Under the pieces are notes generated by a model. The model was not told the origin of the DNA. It saw nothing but the letters and a program-made list of their open reading frames with translations, and searched no databases. Below, one piece after another: positions 10,216 through 23,690 of a DNA stretch of 64,000 nt. The position numbers and the translations under genes were made by a program. Source of the stretch: Crotophaga sulcirostris (lineage: Eukaryota > Chordata > Aves > Cuculiformes > Crotophagidae); assembly GCA_013397455.1 (NCBI GenBank), contig VYZB01000040.1:3297869-3361868 (forward strand), in the 5' to 3' direction. Numbering within the stretch: the stretch's first letter is position 1; every line of letters begins with the position of its first letter.

Positions 10216-13200
10216 AGTGCCACAAGCAAATAAAACTGCTCTGTGTTTATCACTTCATTCAGTCCAGATGGGTTGCTTTCCCCATACTGCAGTCATCATC
10301 CTGTATTAATACAAAGCCCTGAATTATATTTCTATAGCATGTTGCTTCAATGAAGATGACCTAGACTGGCTGTACTAGCAGTTTTGAAGTTGCCTCTGGA
10401 TCTCTCATGTGGTTAGGCTTGTAGATGTCATCTGCGGTCTCTCTTTCTCTAATCAGTCATCCTTTTATTCTCATGTCTTCCAGATTTGCAGATTCCTCCA
10501 GCCCGTGTCTGCTTGAAGGAAGGCTCCCTGTAAAGCCCTCCCATGTATTACAAAAAGATCTGCTTCTGGCTTTGCTTTACATCGTGCAATGTATGTTTTG
10601 CAAAAAAAAACTAGGAACTGACTATCAGATTATTGATCACAGGCAACAATTCTGGCTCCTCTGTGTCTAATCCTACACCCACCCTGAAAAGTGGTTTTAG
10701 ATTTGTTCAATGAATCTGGAGTGGATGAAAAGCTAAGGTCAGATGAATGAGCCTTAACCAGGCAGAGTACAGGGAGAAACTTCTGTTTTTGTTTGCCCAT
10801 CTAATTAGACTCAGTTGCAGCCTGTATCATTCCTGCAGCTCAAGCTATCAGTTTTTCCTGAGAAACACTTCTATCTGCTCAGTGTTCTACACAAAATCAG
10901 GACAGAATTGGCTCATTTGGAAACCTGGCCCACATTTTGCACAGGGGAAGTTGAAGGCAGTGAGTACTTCTGCCCACAGCTCCCATCTGCCTGCTGGAAG
11001 TGAAGTTCAGCAGGGTAATTGCTGACAGTTGTATTGGCTCTCTTTGAAAACAGACGTCTATGGTAAGAACAGAGCAAAAAGGAAGAATCCAGGCAAGGAG
11101 CTGGGATTTGAAAGACACAAAGTTCAAGCTCCTGCCTCAGCCACAGCCCTCCTTGGACACTCAATACAAAATGTTTAGAGCACATTCATAGCACAGAGTA
11201 GAAAATTATGTGTATATATAGACCTTGGTTCCACGAGGTTGGTTCTACTAGGATGGGTTCAAGCACCTCAATTTATCAATAGAGGAGCTAAGCTGCACAC
11301 ATTTCAGGAGCTTTTAAGCTCACCTGTCTCTGATCCCAGGCATTGTGTCTCTGTATTAGTAATAAGCATGTTAACAATTGGCTTTGCTATTATTAACACA
11401 GACATAACTTTTCCAATGTGTGCCTAGGCACTAGGTGAAATCAGGTGAGAACATGTGTGCCTGCACTCTGCTCAGGGCACAAGCCCTTAGTGTCTCCCTA
11501 CCTTTGCCCTTTCTGAAAACACAAGCTTTGTAGGTAACGTAGAGTTTGCAGTCACTTTTTAAAGCAGACCTGATTATCTGACCATTCTAAAGATCCAGCA
11601 TGTAAAAAAACTGCTGGGCAAAATCAGAAAAAAAACCAGTAGCATCATCCTCATGGAGTATCTGATACCACAAGGGAACCTACACCACAGATTGGTTTCA
11701 AGGTGTTTCCTCTCCAAAACCCTTTTTAAAGAGCTGAGTAACCTCATGGGCTTTGCACTGGGTTCTGGGCTTGCGTGAGCAGGGCTACAGGGGTACAAAA
11801 TATGACCCTGGCTTAGCCCAGCCTGGCTCCGGCAGAGCTGAGCACAAAGCCACAGAGCCTGTGTGAAAACACCCTCAGTCAAGCTCATAAAATGTTGTAG
11901 TTTGCAGCTGAGAAGGGATAAATTAAACTAACAAGCATGACAGCTATTTAAAAATAAGAAATCATGTTTCATGGAGTAAAACAACATCTGAGGCCCCAGA
12001 GAGTCTGTACTTTGTATTTTTAATAGTCCTTTCACTGCAACAACACTCTCCCCTCCACTTAGCTGGGCTGAAGACCCCAAGTTCAAACATTTCACCAGTG
12101 CTCTCTCCCTGGTTTACTGCAGCTCTCATCTTTACTATCACTCTGGATAACTTTCTTTTGTGAGGAGAAGAGTTCATTAGCTAGGAACTGATAAACAAAG
12201 CAGAGGGTGGAAGCAGAGGTCCCTGCTCCCCAAAGCGGGCTGTCTTGGGGGTGGTGGTGGCCTCCCACCAGGATGACTTTGCATGGAGCCCAGCTGCAGC
12301 CTGTCTGCAAACGTGTTGGTGGACAGGCTTTCAGAGGGCTGAGCCATCACACACTGGCCTTTCGGGGGAATTGTGCACTGAGGGTATGAAAAATCCATGT
12401 TTTAGAAGATTCTCAAAGGCAGAGAGTGGCTGGTTGCCCTGAGCCAGTGTGCAGTGGGACCCAGGGAGGAGATGGGTCCTGGGTTTGCTGCAGCACTACA
12501 GTGCCTTTGGCTTTCAGTGGTGGCAAAGGCTCAAATCCTTAATAGGACACGAATCCCCATTGCAGGAGACTTAACGACTTCCCTTCTACAAAAATCTGCA
12601 TCTTTTTGAAAACAACATGACACACATCCATCAGTGTTGCCTACACCCTCTTAGCACTCTGCTGCTTTAAGCAGAGCTAAAAGCAATCAAGTGAGTATGC
12701 AAACGCAGTTAAAAGTAGCTTCAGCAATTTAGCAATGATGGTTAAAGGCTAGCTTCTTCAGAGAAGAAGGGTACATTTCAGGATAAATTCCCTGTGAGAC
12801 AGATAATCTGTGGCAGGATTACATCAATGAAAAAGAAATCATCATGCAACCAAATGACTTGTTATAAATGTTCGCTCAGCTGCCACTTCTGCAGATGACA
12901 AAATGATACTTTTCCCTGTGGTCCTTAAAGTTGGTAAAGACAAAGGACAGGGTTTTACAGTTATTTAAGGCAAAGCAGAAATATTTTTCAGCCTGACTTT
13001 TTGCATGGTGACAGCTAAGTGAGTGGGGAAGCTGAGGCAGAGAAGTGCAGGGCTGCATATGGGTAAGACCACGGTTTATTCTTATGCATCAAACTCTCAG
13101 GTGGTTTTACGATTTAAAGCTATCCAGAGCAGAAGCTGATATTCTTTTCTGAAATTCTAGCAGAAGACCTCCAAAACAGAGTATTTCTCCATGACACTTA

Positions 13201-14419
13201 TCATGTCTTTTCAAAGCAATTCACAGAGAGCCAAAGACATGGTTAAAATCAAAGTCTAGCTGAGTACACTGCATTTACCTTACCTTCTTCTCTAAATGAC
13301 AGAAAAAAGAGTGTTTAACTGTTTATTTAAAGAGGACATGAAGACAAGGAGTTTATTAACCTATTTGCTACTCCAGTGTTATTCTCCAAAGGACAAGAGG
13401 AACAGCAGGTCCCACGAGCCCAGAATGAACAGACTTGGCCTCAATGTGAAACAGGTGAGTTTTCAGAAACAATCCCTGGTGAAGCTGAGCAGAAACAGAG
13501 CTATCCCCAGCTGGCTGCTCTCTGCAAACACACTCACTCCTCTCTTGGATTAGGAAGTAAGTTTTCAGGGGCAAAACCCGATTTTGGGGCTGATGACACT
13601 CTGCATGTGATCTGAGATGAAGCTAAGCTGTGTGCTGCAAGTGTAAGCCAACTACAGCACAGCTCACTGGAACCGTTTTCGTTACCAACATCTGCTTTTG
13701 ATGAAAAATATCTTCACAATTGTGATAGATTTTTTCATGGGAAATTACCACTTTTTTTCTATTTCTTGGAGAAATAGCCTGAAAATAATATAAAATCATA
13801 GCGTTTACTCTGTAATGATCTCGACTTTTTCTCCTTTTCCCATAAAGAAAATATAGATACATATTTTTCTTTTTCAAATATTTTTCCATATCTATTGTTT
13901 CTCATTATCTTAGCTGAGGTAGGGAAAAAGAGAGGATAACAACAGAGAAAAAGTTGACAACCTATATCAAGCCTGAATGTTCTATTTTTCTAAGAAACTG
14001 AAAGCGAGTAAAATAGTCTATTCACAGCCTGAGCATTTTCAGTGATCTCCCTCCTTTCTCATCTTATTTGAAGGTTTAAAACCTTAATTTCCTCATGCAT
14101 TTTGAAGACATTTGCTCCTTTTTTTTATTCTTTAGGACTGGTCTGGCTCCTAACCCTTATATTTTTCTTCTTTTTTTCCCACTCTACACTGGAGGAACAT
14201 TTTCAAAAGCTGCCAGGAGACTTATCAGAGTAAATCCTATTTTGAAAAGTAACACAGGCTCAGTCAGACTCAGCTGAACTCACAGCTTATGATGGTGTGC
14301 AAAGGCTGCAACCCACTCTCATGCCACCGGGCATTTCCCAGTGGTGTTCCTCTAAAAATCTGAGTTAACAACAATGGTGGTAACCAAGAAAAAAGGGATT
14401 ACTCACCCTGTGAGTGGTG
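10216..14419. other. unique non-coding DNA
   Basis: No exon is recognised. About 11,088-11,160 has a MIR-like impression on the minus strand ('GAGCTGGGATTTGAA' followed by 'CAAGCTCCTGCCTCAGCCAC'), listed separately. A perfect splice-donor consensus (CAG/GTGAGT) occurs at about 13,452-13,460 with no credible exon before it. The rest is AT-rich unique DNA with short uninformative frames. Confidence 0.45.
11088..11160 (-). repeat. possible MIR-like SINE fragment
   Basis: 'GAGCTGGGATTTGAA' at about 11,099-11,113, followed about 12 bases later by 'CAAGCTCCTGCCTCAGCCAC', follows the order of the antisense MIR segment ('GAGCYGGGATTTGAACCCAG' and 'CTCTTAACCAC'). There are no diagnostic flanks, so this is a tentative trace. 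Confidence 0.3.
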
Positions 14420-14560
14420 TTGTCAGCTCATGTCACGATTTTCAGGTGGATTTGTAATTAGTCAAATTAATTCATCCATCCCAGCAAGAGAGAAGATGCT
14501 CAAGTGGCCAATGTCACTAAAACTCTAGGCTTAATTAGTAATCAACTCCAGTGAAAGAAG
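14420..14560. promoter_or_regulatory. candidate regulatory block with clustered TAATTA cores
   Basis: Within 140 bases there are TAATTA (14,455-14,460), an AAATTAATTC string (about 14,464-14,473), TTAATTAG (14,531-14,538) and TAATCA (14,539-14,544). There is also a CAGGTG E-box near 14,443 and CAAGTGG near 14,511. No repeat is recognised. The clustering suits a homeodomain-bound element, but such strings are also common in AT-rich DNA. Confidence 0.35.
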
Positions 14561-16959
14561 CTGTAGGTTTCTTTGGTCAAACAGATGCAAGTCATGAAGG
14601 GTTACACTAGGTGGTATGTGAGGCTCTCAGTTAACCAGAAAACCAGTAAAAACCCAAATGATGCGGCTCACCAAACACACCTACCCTCTTATTTTGAGTT
14701 TCTTCATAAAATGTCATCAGCTAGTCAGTCTCTAAACAGTCCATCACTGTTTCAGTCAGCAATTAATTCAGAAGAACAATAGAAAATGATACAATTTAGT
14801 GTGGCTTTGACGTTCCTATTCCTGTTTTAATAAGGAACTGTACCCCCTTCTCAAAAATATGTTGCTAACCTTTGGAGATAAAATGAATTATTTATCTCAA
14901 TTGTGCAGACATCTCCAAAAGCTGCTAAAAAGCTGCAGTCAGGAATATGATCCCACAGCACTTTATCAATGGGAATTGCTATTCTTTTTGTGAGATAGAG
15001 GCTGTGGGAATTCCCCTTATCAGACTGAGTTAACAAGCTTTTGCTGAAAGGGCTTGAATGATAAAAAGGGTGGAAAAAATGACTGTGATCCTACTGTCAT
15101 TAAGAATTAAAAAAATAAATTCCAATCCAAAGGAAAACCTGATTCTTATGTAGGCGAGGGCAAAATTATATCATCCCAGTTTCTCAATGTTGCCCTGAGT
15201 TTCCTGGAGAATCTGCATGGCACTGGAGGTCAAAATGCTCAGGAGCTCAGGAGTTCCTGAGCTTTTCCCATGCTACAGGTCAAGGTCAGGGTATCCCTCT
15301 GTCCTAGAAAATATTGTGCTTGATAACTTTCTGAGGCCTTTTGTATGTAGGGCATTTTTGAGCAGCTCTGAGCCTACTCCATTTCATGCCCACAGTTAAA
15401 GCATTACAGGAAAGAGCTTAGGATCTACAAAATCATCTTTTGGCCACTAAGTCAAATAATGAATAAGTCTCTGAATCTTGCCCTGAATTTTCAATGTGCT
15501 CAGTGTTTGGACTATCATTTTCTGGAATGAGTTCTGCGATGAGGCATGTCGGAAACATCATGGAACAAATTTTGTTTTCTAGGAGTTCCCAGCACCATTT
15601 TAGTTCACACAGACATCTCAACCTTCAGTGCGTATTCCAACATGTCTCCAGACTTTTGTAGATTTACCATCACTGGTGCCACAGAGAAAGCAAGGCCTCA
15701 AGAAACATAGGTAAAAGTGGTTTTAGGTCTAATGCTCATATGCACAGTGTAACTTAAGCTATTGCCAAGGGAATAATGAATGCTGACAAGATATGAAGTT
15801 GACGAAGACCCAATGCTGATGTGGTCAACCATGCAACAGCCTTTCCTCAATGAGATAGCTGAGGCACAGTGATGCATGTTCCCCTGTGGGTCAAGGCACT
15901 GTCACCTCTTAAAGGCATCCCCCGGCTGCTCAGCTTGTGCTGCCACCCAAACAGAACGATGGAGAAACTCGTGCATGGAAAAGAACATTGCACAGGCACA
16001 TGCATACAGGCACATGCGTGCCCTACAGGCATCTGTGTATTATGAGGTGTTAAACCCCTCACAGAACTCTGGTGACTTCATAAACCACAAAAACGATTAA
16101 ATTATTGCCACATAATGAGAAATGTTCCCATCTTTTAATTTTATACCCTTTATGGAACAGGAATCCTGGCTCTTTCTCATACCCTCCCTGGAGGTTTCCA
16201 GATGTTTTTCTCCTCTGCTCTGTGATGTACAGGTTATCTCACACATTTTTCACCATCTCTTGGTACTTTCACCTGCAGCAAGATCCCTCTCTCTTGCCAC
16301 AAGATATATCCTATAGCTGTTCCTGAACAAGTCTCTCCAGAAGAACGCTCAGAGCCAAGTGAGAGTTTGGTTCCCTGATACTGCCTGTAGCATTTCCACA
16401 TCTTCTAGTAATCTTCACACAGAATAACTGCATGTTAAACTGAAATTGAAACAGAAGAGAAGCAGCATTAACCATTCAGAAATTTGTCTTAATGTGGTTC
16501 CTTGCTTAGAGCCAGCAGCTGAAAGCTGAGTCACAGCATTCCTTTCAGAAAGAGATCCAGTCCTGAGGAGAGAGAATTTACCTCCATCCTCAGGAAACAG
16601 TTCCAATATCTAATTACGTTCAGCGTAGAACATTTACATTTTATTACTTATCAGCTTTTTCTTGACTTCAGCTTGCAACCACTAGACACTATCATGCTTA
16701 TGTTTGTGTAATTAAAGAGGACTGAACCTTCACATACTCATTGCCTTTACAGACAGCTTTGTTCCCTGACCAAGACACCTCTTAATCTTATCCCAATCAG
16801 CAAACTCAAGCAATTTAAAATATCCTAGAAATGCATGCATTAAATAGAAAAATCAAACCACAGGGAATTTGGAGCTGTATTGCTGAAGTAGCCTAATACT
16901 GGATCTCAAATATTCAACATGTACATAAGTATGTACATTTTAAAGTTTAAGCAATTAAA
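14561..16959. other. unique non-coding DNA
   Basis: No exon or clear repeat. A short inverted repeat, AGCTCAGGA / TCCTGAGCT with a 2-base loop, lies at 15,244-15,263, beside a partial tandem duplication of GCTCAGGA. At 15,848-15,905 a very weak antisense MIR-like string occurs ('GCTGAGGCACAGTGATGCAT' then 'TGTGGGTCAAGGCAC'), too short to claim. Around 15,990-16,018 the string ACAGGCACATGC appears twice. Confidence 0.45.
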
Positions 16960-17170
16960 ATACCCTGCAGAGAGAACTGCAAAATAAATTTAATAGCACA
17001 GGCTTTTGTTTTGCTATGCTATGACTCATTTTGCTTAGTTAGGTGCTTTTGGTTGCTGTCATTTTGCTTTTCTTGGGCGTTTTCTTAAACCTTAAAAACT
17101 TAATTTTGGTCAGTACTGTCAAATGAACCACAGCCGCTCACACGCTGGGTTCTTGAGCAATGTCCCTCTC
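16960..17170. promoter_or_regulatory. candidate regulatory block with an AP-1/MAF-type site
   Basis: The block contains GCTATGACTCATTTTGC with TGACTCA at 17,022-17,028, several TTTTGCTT-type strings, and some retained CpGs further on (GGGCGTTTTC near 17,076, CAGCCGCTCACACGC near 17,132). No repeat or coding signal is visible. It is followed by a 14-base A-run (17,203-17,216). Confidence 0.3.
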
Positions 17171-20100
17171 TTTCCTGACTCATAACAAACAAAGGCCCGC
17201 AGAAAAAAAAAAAAAAGGATATTCCCTTTCTGCTCGTTACTTCCTCAGGGCAGTGGTCAGTAACTCAAGCACCAGCACATGAAAGTTCTTGTCATGCCAC
17301 TCCCTCCTTACTGGCAATCCATAATGGCTCATGAAATCTTCACCGGAGGCATGAAGAGCTGTCCTTAATGAGTAACTCAGCTCTCATGCACACTACCCAA
17401 AGATAAGGTTTCTCTGCCAAGATCAACAGATGACAACAAATTTGAGTTTACAGAACATATTGTTTCAAAGACATAAAGAGCCAGAAGAAATACCAATGAC
17501 GTTTCAGAACTGAAGTCCATTCAGATTTCAGATGTATCCACAGTCTCTTCCCTTTTTTCCACTCACTTCAACGTTGCTCCATGCTTTTTGCATTTTACCA
17601 TCAACTTTGCTTTCATCCTAGTTCTGCCCCAAACTGCCATCACAAGGACCAAATCTGAGCTGCAAAAGCAAGGAAGGGATCCGAACACTAAAGTGATAAG
17701 TTTTCCATTAGCCACAAAAGTGACCAGGCTGCACATTTGCATAAAGTGATACCCATCCATTAGCTTGGACAGCAGCCAAAAAGAAGGAAAATTAATAGAA
17801 ATGCAAATATCATGAACTTGTTCTAGATCTGCTGCCCTTAAAACTAAAGATTCCCAGAAGTGAATACATTGCTTATACATTACTTCTTAGTATTATTTGT
17901 GGGGTTGAGGTTTCTTACATGATTTGCTGAGTGTTCAACACTGTAATTGGTTAATTGCATTTCATTATTGGTTATTCCACAAGCCACTAATGCCAGAAGT
18001 GGTAAGGTAATTTCAAAGAAAATTCTGGAAAACAGAAGCCAAAAATGGTATGAAAATACTAGTACTAGTCCAGTCACATATATTTTCAAGTACTACAACT
18101 TCTCCTAGAGTCACTGCTGTCTTCTGAAAAATTCATTAGGACATTGTAACGCTTTTCTACGTGGCACAATTCCTGTTTGCAACAGCATGAGAAGATACAA
18201 AAATCAATGAAAGACCTTCATATCCAAGTTATGCAATTGTCAACGTGTCCATATTTCAGTCAAATTCCCTGAGAAACAGAAATGTGACACCCTTTTTGAA
18301 CTCACTTCCAACTATTTTTGTTTGTAAATAGTTTGAGGTCATTAATCAGCAGAGCTTCCTTGAACCATTAACAGAACCACTGCTCTGCTTGGTTGTTTCT
18401 CTTTGAAGGGGATTACAAAACCATTTGCTCTAGTTTCAATCCACATGAGTTCCTGCTCTGAACTGCATGCTAAGTTTTGGGACTGAGCAAATTCTTCATC
18501 TGGTTTCATGTCAAAACCATCTGAAGTTACAGAGTTCTGCACAGAGCTGATGAAGAGCCATAAATTGTCCAGATTCACTACGGAGTGGCCCAACTGTATT
18601 TATTGGAGAAAGGGTAGGAACTGGAGCAAACCCTTGAGGGTAAATGAACTAAGTTTCAAACAAAACTCAAGACCAGGCAAATTTTACATCATTTCAGGTT
18701 TCACAGCCAACATATTTAGAACCCTTTTCCCTATCATTTTGTCCAGAAAGTAAGACCTGGCTCACTATGTTTTTCAGAAAAGCTAGAAGATCATCTGAGG
18801 TAGGAAAATATGCCAAGTTGCTCTTTTAATTACACAAAGTTCCACATATTTTTAATTCAGAGTACTCAAAAAAAATTTATAAAAAAATCCCTAAACAGTC
18901 ACAATCTAATTGTATTAGCAGTAAAAAAAACCTCTAAAAAAATTATACCCTTGTTGGATAAATCTACTTTGTCAAATTCTCCCTCATCAAATCAGAGCTC
19001 AGTTTGGCTGGATCTAATATTATATAAATCTTAAATTATTTTAAAGAAACAGTTCTTATCAAGAGTTATTTATTTCACGTTCTTTATGAGTTCCTTCTTC
19101 TCTTTCAGATATTTTATTGCAAGTTAAGAGCTGAAAGTTTTAAAGAGGATGTTAAAATCCTATCTCATCTTCCTGAGCTTCTTCATGTGGGCAAAATATC
19201 ATTGTTTGTTGTTTCAACTTACCATGGGAAGAAATACAAAGATTTTACTAGTATCTTCTACTAGAATAATTGGTATAACTGAGAAAAATAGATAAGCTTT
19301 GGGGTGTACAAGCAGGACCTTTAAAAACTAAAAAGCATCTTTAACATTTTCAGTTGATAAAAAGACATTACTCACCAATGTGTGTTCTTTTGCTTCATCA
19401 AAACATCAATCGAGAAAAAAATCCAGCTAACACTGCCTGGGAACAGACATGTTCAAACTCTGTTGCAGCTTGTCCCTCCAAGCATGATAGGGCAAACCTG
19501 AAAACTGTGGTCATAATTTGATTTTCCAAACATAGTCATTCAGTGCCATTTGAGACAGCTTAGGATCTGTAAGACACTCACATGGACTTGGCCTCACAGA
19601 GGTCCTACAGGAGTCCATGCTCTTCTGGAGGGGCAAATGGAGGTGAGATGAGCTGCAAGGAGTATCCCAAAGGCTATTACATTTAAGCAATTCAATTCCA
19701 CCTATGTATCATATGCAAAGGCCATTGAAGCTGGAGTAAGAGTTTGTAAGAGAAGAGCCATACAAAGGTGTGCATTTATGTATATTTATTCAGATTGTTT
19801 TCATCTGGAATTAAGCTTTAAATTGGCATGAGAGAACAGATATAAAAAAATACCTCTCCCTTTCTGCCAGACATTTAATAAAAGAAGATGTTACCAAGGT
19901 ATTGGAGATAAAATGTTGAAGGTTGAGCTTTATAGACAGAGATGTGTACAGGGCAGTGTATAAACCTGGCTATTGCTGTACCAAAAAAAGCTGGAAATTG
20001 GTTTGAAATAAAGTAGATCTCTTATAAGTGCTGAGATCCAAACCCAACAGAGTGTTTGGGCTCCCAATGCTTATTTGGGCATCTAACTTTGTACTGAGAC

Positions 20101-23100
20101 CAACAGGAATGAACCATTGATCACATGCCCATACGATCTCTGGACAACACAAATATGTCTGGAGTCTTCACTCAGAAGGAATAGCCAAGCAAAAAGTGAC
20201 AGTTCCAGGTATTTTTTTCTTCAAAACCTCATCTGAGCCCTGATGCTTCCAGGAACAGGGAATATGATCAGCATGTTCTCCTACAGCTTATAATTACTTG
20301 TGTTAACTAGTCATGCCACTAGTGCTGATCCTCCTAAAGCTTCTCTGGGGGACTCCTCCACAGCATGAAATCTCAGGGCTTCTTGTGGATTTGCAACTCC
20401 TGAGTTTGAGATGGAGAGTTTGATCTGAAGTGAGTTTCTGCCCAACTTCAACTGCAGCTGGTGTCAAAACTGTGCAAAGCTCCACAAGTTTTCAGATTAT
20501 AGTCGTGGACATGAATGAGGTACCTGCTACCTGCTTGAGTCAAATCTAAGGGATGTTCTAGACTCAGGACAAATTCACTTTTGCAGGGTTTGATTTTCTT
20601 TAAAGTTCTTCTGCAAGCAAATCAGAGCTCCACTTTCTGTGCACACCTGCCAGTCTCCTGCTGAGCAACTGTCAGTATTAGGCAGTATTAAATTAGTCTT
20701 GGCATTTCACAGTGTTCACTAATTATAAGCACATCTGCTGAAGAGCATCTAGAGTCATTTTGTAGAGGGATGAGTATCCAACTGTCAATGTTTGATGCAT
20801 GTGTTTGCTTCGCCTTTGAGTGAGGGTGGGATGAACATTTCTATAAAAATTAGTAATCTTAATTTCTTTTCCAAAAAAATGTAAATGCTCCTTCATTGCC
20901 CTTGGGAACATAGTTGGAATATAGAAGACTCTCAGGGAAGACAAACAAGCTTAAGGGCAAATCTGTCTATGCCTATTAAAAATTATTTACCATAAAAATA
21001 AAATTCAGAGAATGCACCAAACTGTGGTCCGCACAGAGGTCTTGCACTAGGGATCAATAGGAAATAACTGTCACTACAGCATCAGCAATGTTTGGATGTA
21101 TGCATCCATTCACACTTTGTCTAGTCGAGAGTCATGCACGTCTGTAGATGGTGTCTCCTTTTACCTTTTGAACCCTGACTTAAGTCCAGCCTTGTGTTCC
21201 TGGCTCACTCAGAAACAAGTTCGTGAGAATGAAATATTTTGTTGTTTATCTATTTTAGCAAAGAAAGCAGTGAGAGTAAAAAGGTTACCATTTCATTTAC
21301 GTAATTTTCCTCATTCATGGTAGATGGTCTTATATTATGAGGCTGGTTTTCATATTCCAACAAATACCACATTACCACAAACAATGGGATATATCTACCT
21401 GGTGGTCTGAAATCCTGTATTCTGAACCTTGTATTAATATGGATAAGGGCTAATGATCCTGGAGTCAGCAGGGTTATGTTGGTGTCACAGTCAACTGAGA
21501 AGGGGATGCTTTGTCTCTGGTTTTGTTTGACCTTCAGACTCTCATGGGACTTCTGCTGTGTGTCACATCAGTCCCTGCTTGACCCAAATACTTCTTGTCT
21601 CCCTTCACATGCCCCTTGCAGTCAGTTAAAAGCTATCAGCAAAACAGAGGGTTCTCTAGAGAAAATACTTATCTGTTAGCCTTTGGTCTTGTGAGCAACA
21701 CCAGCCCAAACTTCATTCCATTGATCTACCATTTTTTATCTTGCATTTGAATGTATTTAACCATCCGCAGAAACTGCAGCTTTTTTGGGGCAGAGGTTAT
21801 AGCTGGTGCAGAGGATGGAGTGGTTTTGTGCTGTGGATGGGTGAGCTCACTGAGCAAAAACATCATCTTGCTGATGGTTTCAGTGCAACATTCACCATCA
21901 AATCAGATATTCTGGAGTCATCCTGTCTGCCTTGCAGTGGTGAAAGTCCTGGCAAGACGGTTTATCTCCTTGCACAGATACTTGCAGCTCTGCTGGGACT
22001 AAAGCTGTGTGCCACATCAATGCATTAGCAGAGCTGAGAAAGAAATCTTAAATTCTTTGATAACTCGAGTCTGGTATTAGGGTGACTAGACTGCCGGCAT
22101 GGGAGAGAGGCAGGAGCAGAGGGCTTTTGTGAGTCACTGCCACTACGAGCAGCTCATCGCTCCAGACCATATTTTCCCTGGTATCACTCTTATCCCTACC
22201 AACTCCGCAGTGCTCACATTTTTCTGGGAGAGAAACCCAGTGACCCTGGGATGCACCTCCTCTGAGATGGATTGAAGTGCAGTTTAACTGTGTGCCTGGC
22301 TTACACACAGCCCTGCACAGTTCTGGGACACAGCTGAAGTGAAGTTCAAGCTGATCCACACTGTGGCTTGCAGGATAGCTGCACTGTAACCAAACCCCAG
22401 GCATGGTTTTCTAATAGTGTAGACAGGCTGGGTGTTAGTACTCTTCCCAGCAAAGGCTGTTTATTTGCAGAGTTGCAACAGGCATGTGGGTAATCAAGGA
22501 TAGTCCAGGCTGTGATACTGGCACTGTTTCATGTGCCATACAAATAACAACGTATTCTCCTCTGGGTCATCGCACTGAAATCAGCAGAGGGATAAACGTG
22601 GCCTGCTAATGGCTTAGGTGATAACTTTGAACCAGGAATGTTCTGCTGCCATGCTGAGAGCATGAAGCTGGATGTGAGTAAAATTCCTGCCTCATTAAAA
22701 AAAAGATGGACTAGAGTGCAAAGAAACAACCCTATTATTGTCTAGACCTCCAGATCATATCCTTAGAATCGGTGGCACAGTTTATTCAGAGGAGGAAATA
22801 AAAACTGCTTGGATAAAAGTTTCTTAGACATTCCCATGCTCTTTACTCTTCTGAAAGCGTTTGTAGTATAGAACTACACCACTGTAATACTATGCACTTC
22901 TTCAATAAAAAAGCATGACTCATGCTTCTGCATAGGAGATAAAAGACGTGTAGAAACCATAAAAAACACTAATCCAGCATGCAAAGCCAGCAGGGTTGCT
23001 TATCTTCATGGAATATTTTAATGTCTGTTTTGTTCTTCCAGGAAAGCTGTGGGATCGTTTACACCTTTCAAAAGCCTCAGCCTGTAATTAGGTATCTAAA

Positions 23101-23261
23101 ATATCTTTCCTAAAGCTGATTCTGTAAAACAGTTTTAAAAGAACTGATACAGGGCTTAATAGGGCATTCTTGGTTTTAGCACCCTTAGTGTTATATTAGC
23201 CATATCTTCCTCACATATGAATATAACGGTAAGGAGGCAGAAGTGCCTCTAGCAGAGACTG
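17171..23261. other. unique non-coding DNA, AT-rich
   Basis: Six kilobases of AT-rich sequence with no recognised exon, RNA gene or interspersed repeat. There is one A-run (17,203-17,216) and short A/T-rich tracts near 18,860-18,950. Open frames are all under 120 codons, lie on either strand at random and resemble no known protein. The frames at 21,741-22,028 and 22,048-22,404 are the longest and show no domain. Confidence 0.5.
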
Positions 23262-23372
23262 CAGACAGAGAGGTGCTGACAGGGTAAGTGTCTTCCCCAG
23301 TGTGAATCCTAAAGGATTAGTGGTCCCATAAGGACAGCAATTAGACTCCAGCTCTCTACTCCCATGTGCTTT
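23262..23372 (-). repeat. MIR-like SINE fragment
   Basis: The plus strand reads, in order, 'CAGAGAGGTGCTGACAGGGT', 'AAGTGTCTTCCCCAGTGTGA' and, after a gap, 'TTAGACTCCAGCTCTCTACT'. These track the antisense MIR sequence ('CAGAGAGGTTAAGTGACTTG', 'CCCAAGGTCACACAG', 'TCTGACTCCAGAGCCC'). Several segments in register over about 110 bases make this better than a chance match. It is ancient and carries no function by itself. Confidence 0.5.
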
Positions 23373-23479
23373 GTCTCGCCTTGCATGGAGGTCTTGTCTT
23401 TCCTTTGGGTACCCTTTCCCTCTGGCATTATGAGCTGCTCCCTAGCAAGCCTTGACCCCCTCCTCAAATGTCATGGAGC

Positions 23480-23690
23480 CCTGCGGTTAGAGTCCACTTT
23501 GGCAGATCCACGTCACTTCCCTTCTGAGAAGCCTCTAACCACGCGTGTAGCATGCAAAATCGAGACACTGTCACCATCTGTCTTTGACCTAAACGTAGTG
23601 CAAGCTGAGTGAAGTCTCCCAGCCAATGGCATTTGCATACTGATGAGCTTCATTTTGTCTGTGTGTTAAATTAATGAGTGGGACAACAGC
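23480..23690. promoter_or_regulatory. candidate regulatory block: CpG cluster plus CCAAT-octamer pair
   Basis: At least six CpGs lie between about 23,483 and 23,595, including CACGTCA (23,509-23,515) and the palindrome ACGCGT (23,541-23,546). CCAAT (23,623-23,627) is followed at once by the octamer ATTTGCAT (23,631-23,638). The octamer is the established POU-domain (OCT) site, and CCAAT is bound by NF-Y. A 'GTTAAATTAATGAG' string follows near 23,666. Such close pairing in a CpG-retaining, repeat-free stretch suggests a regulatory element. Promoter activity is not established because no TATA or transcript evidence is visible. Confidence 0.4.

Noticed and set aside
13450..13460. Perfect splice donor CAG/GTGAGT as evidence of an exon
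   Set aside because: No acceptor with a recognisable coding exon lies upstream, and this hexamer is expected several times by chance in 64 kb.
15848..15905. Antisense MIR-like string
   Set aside because: Only two short words match in order, and the surrounding sequence does not continue the MIR pattern.
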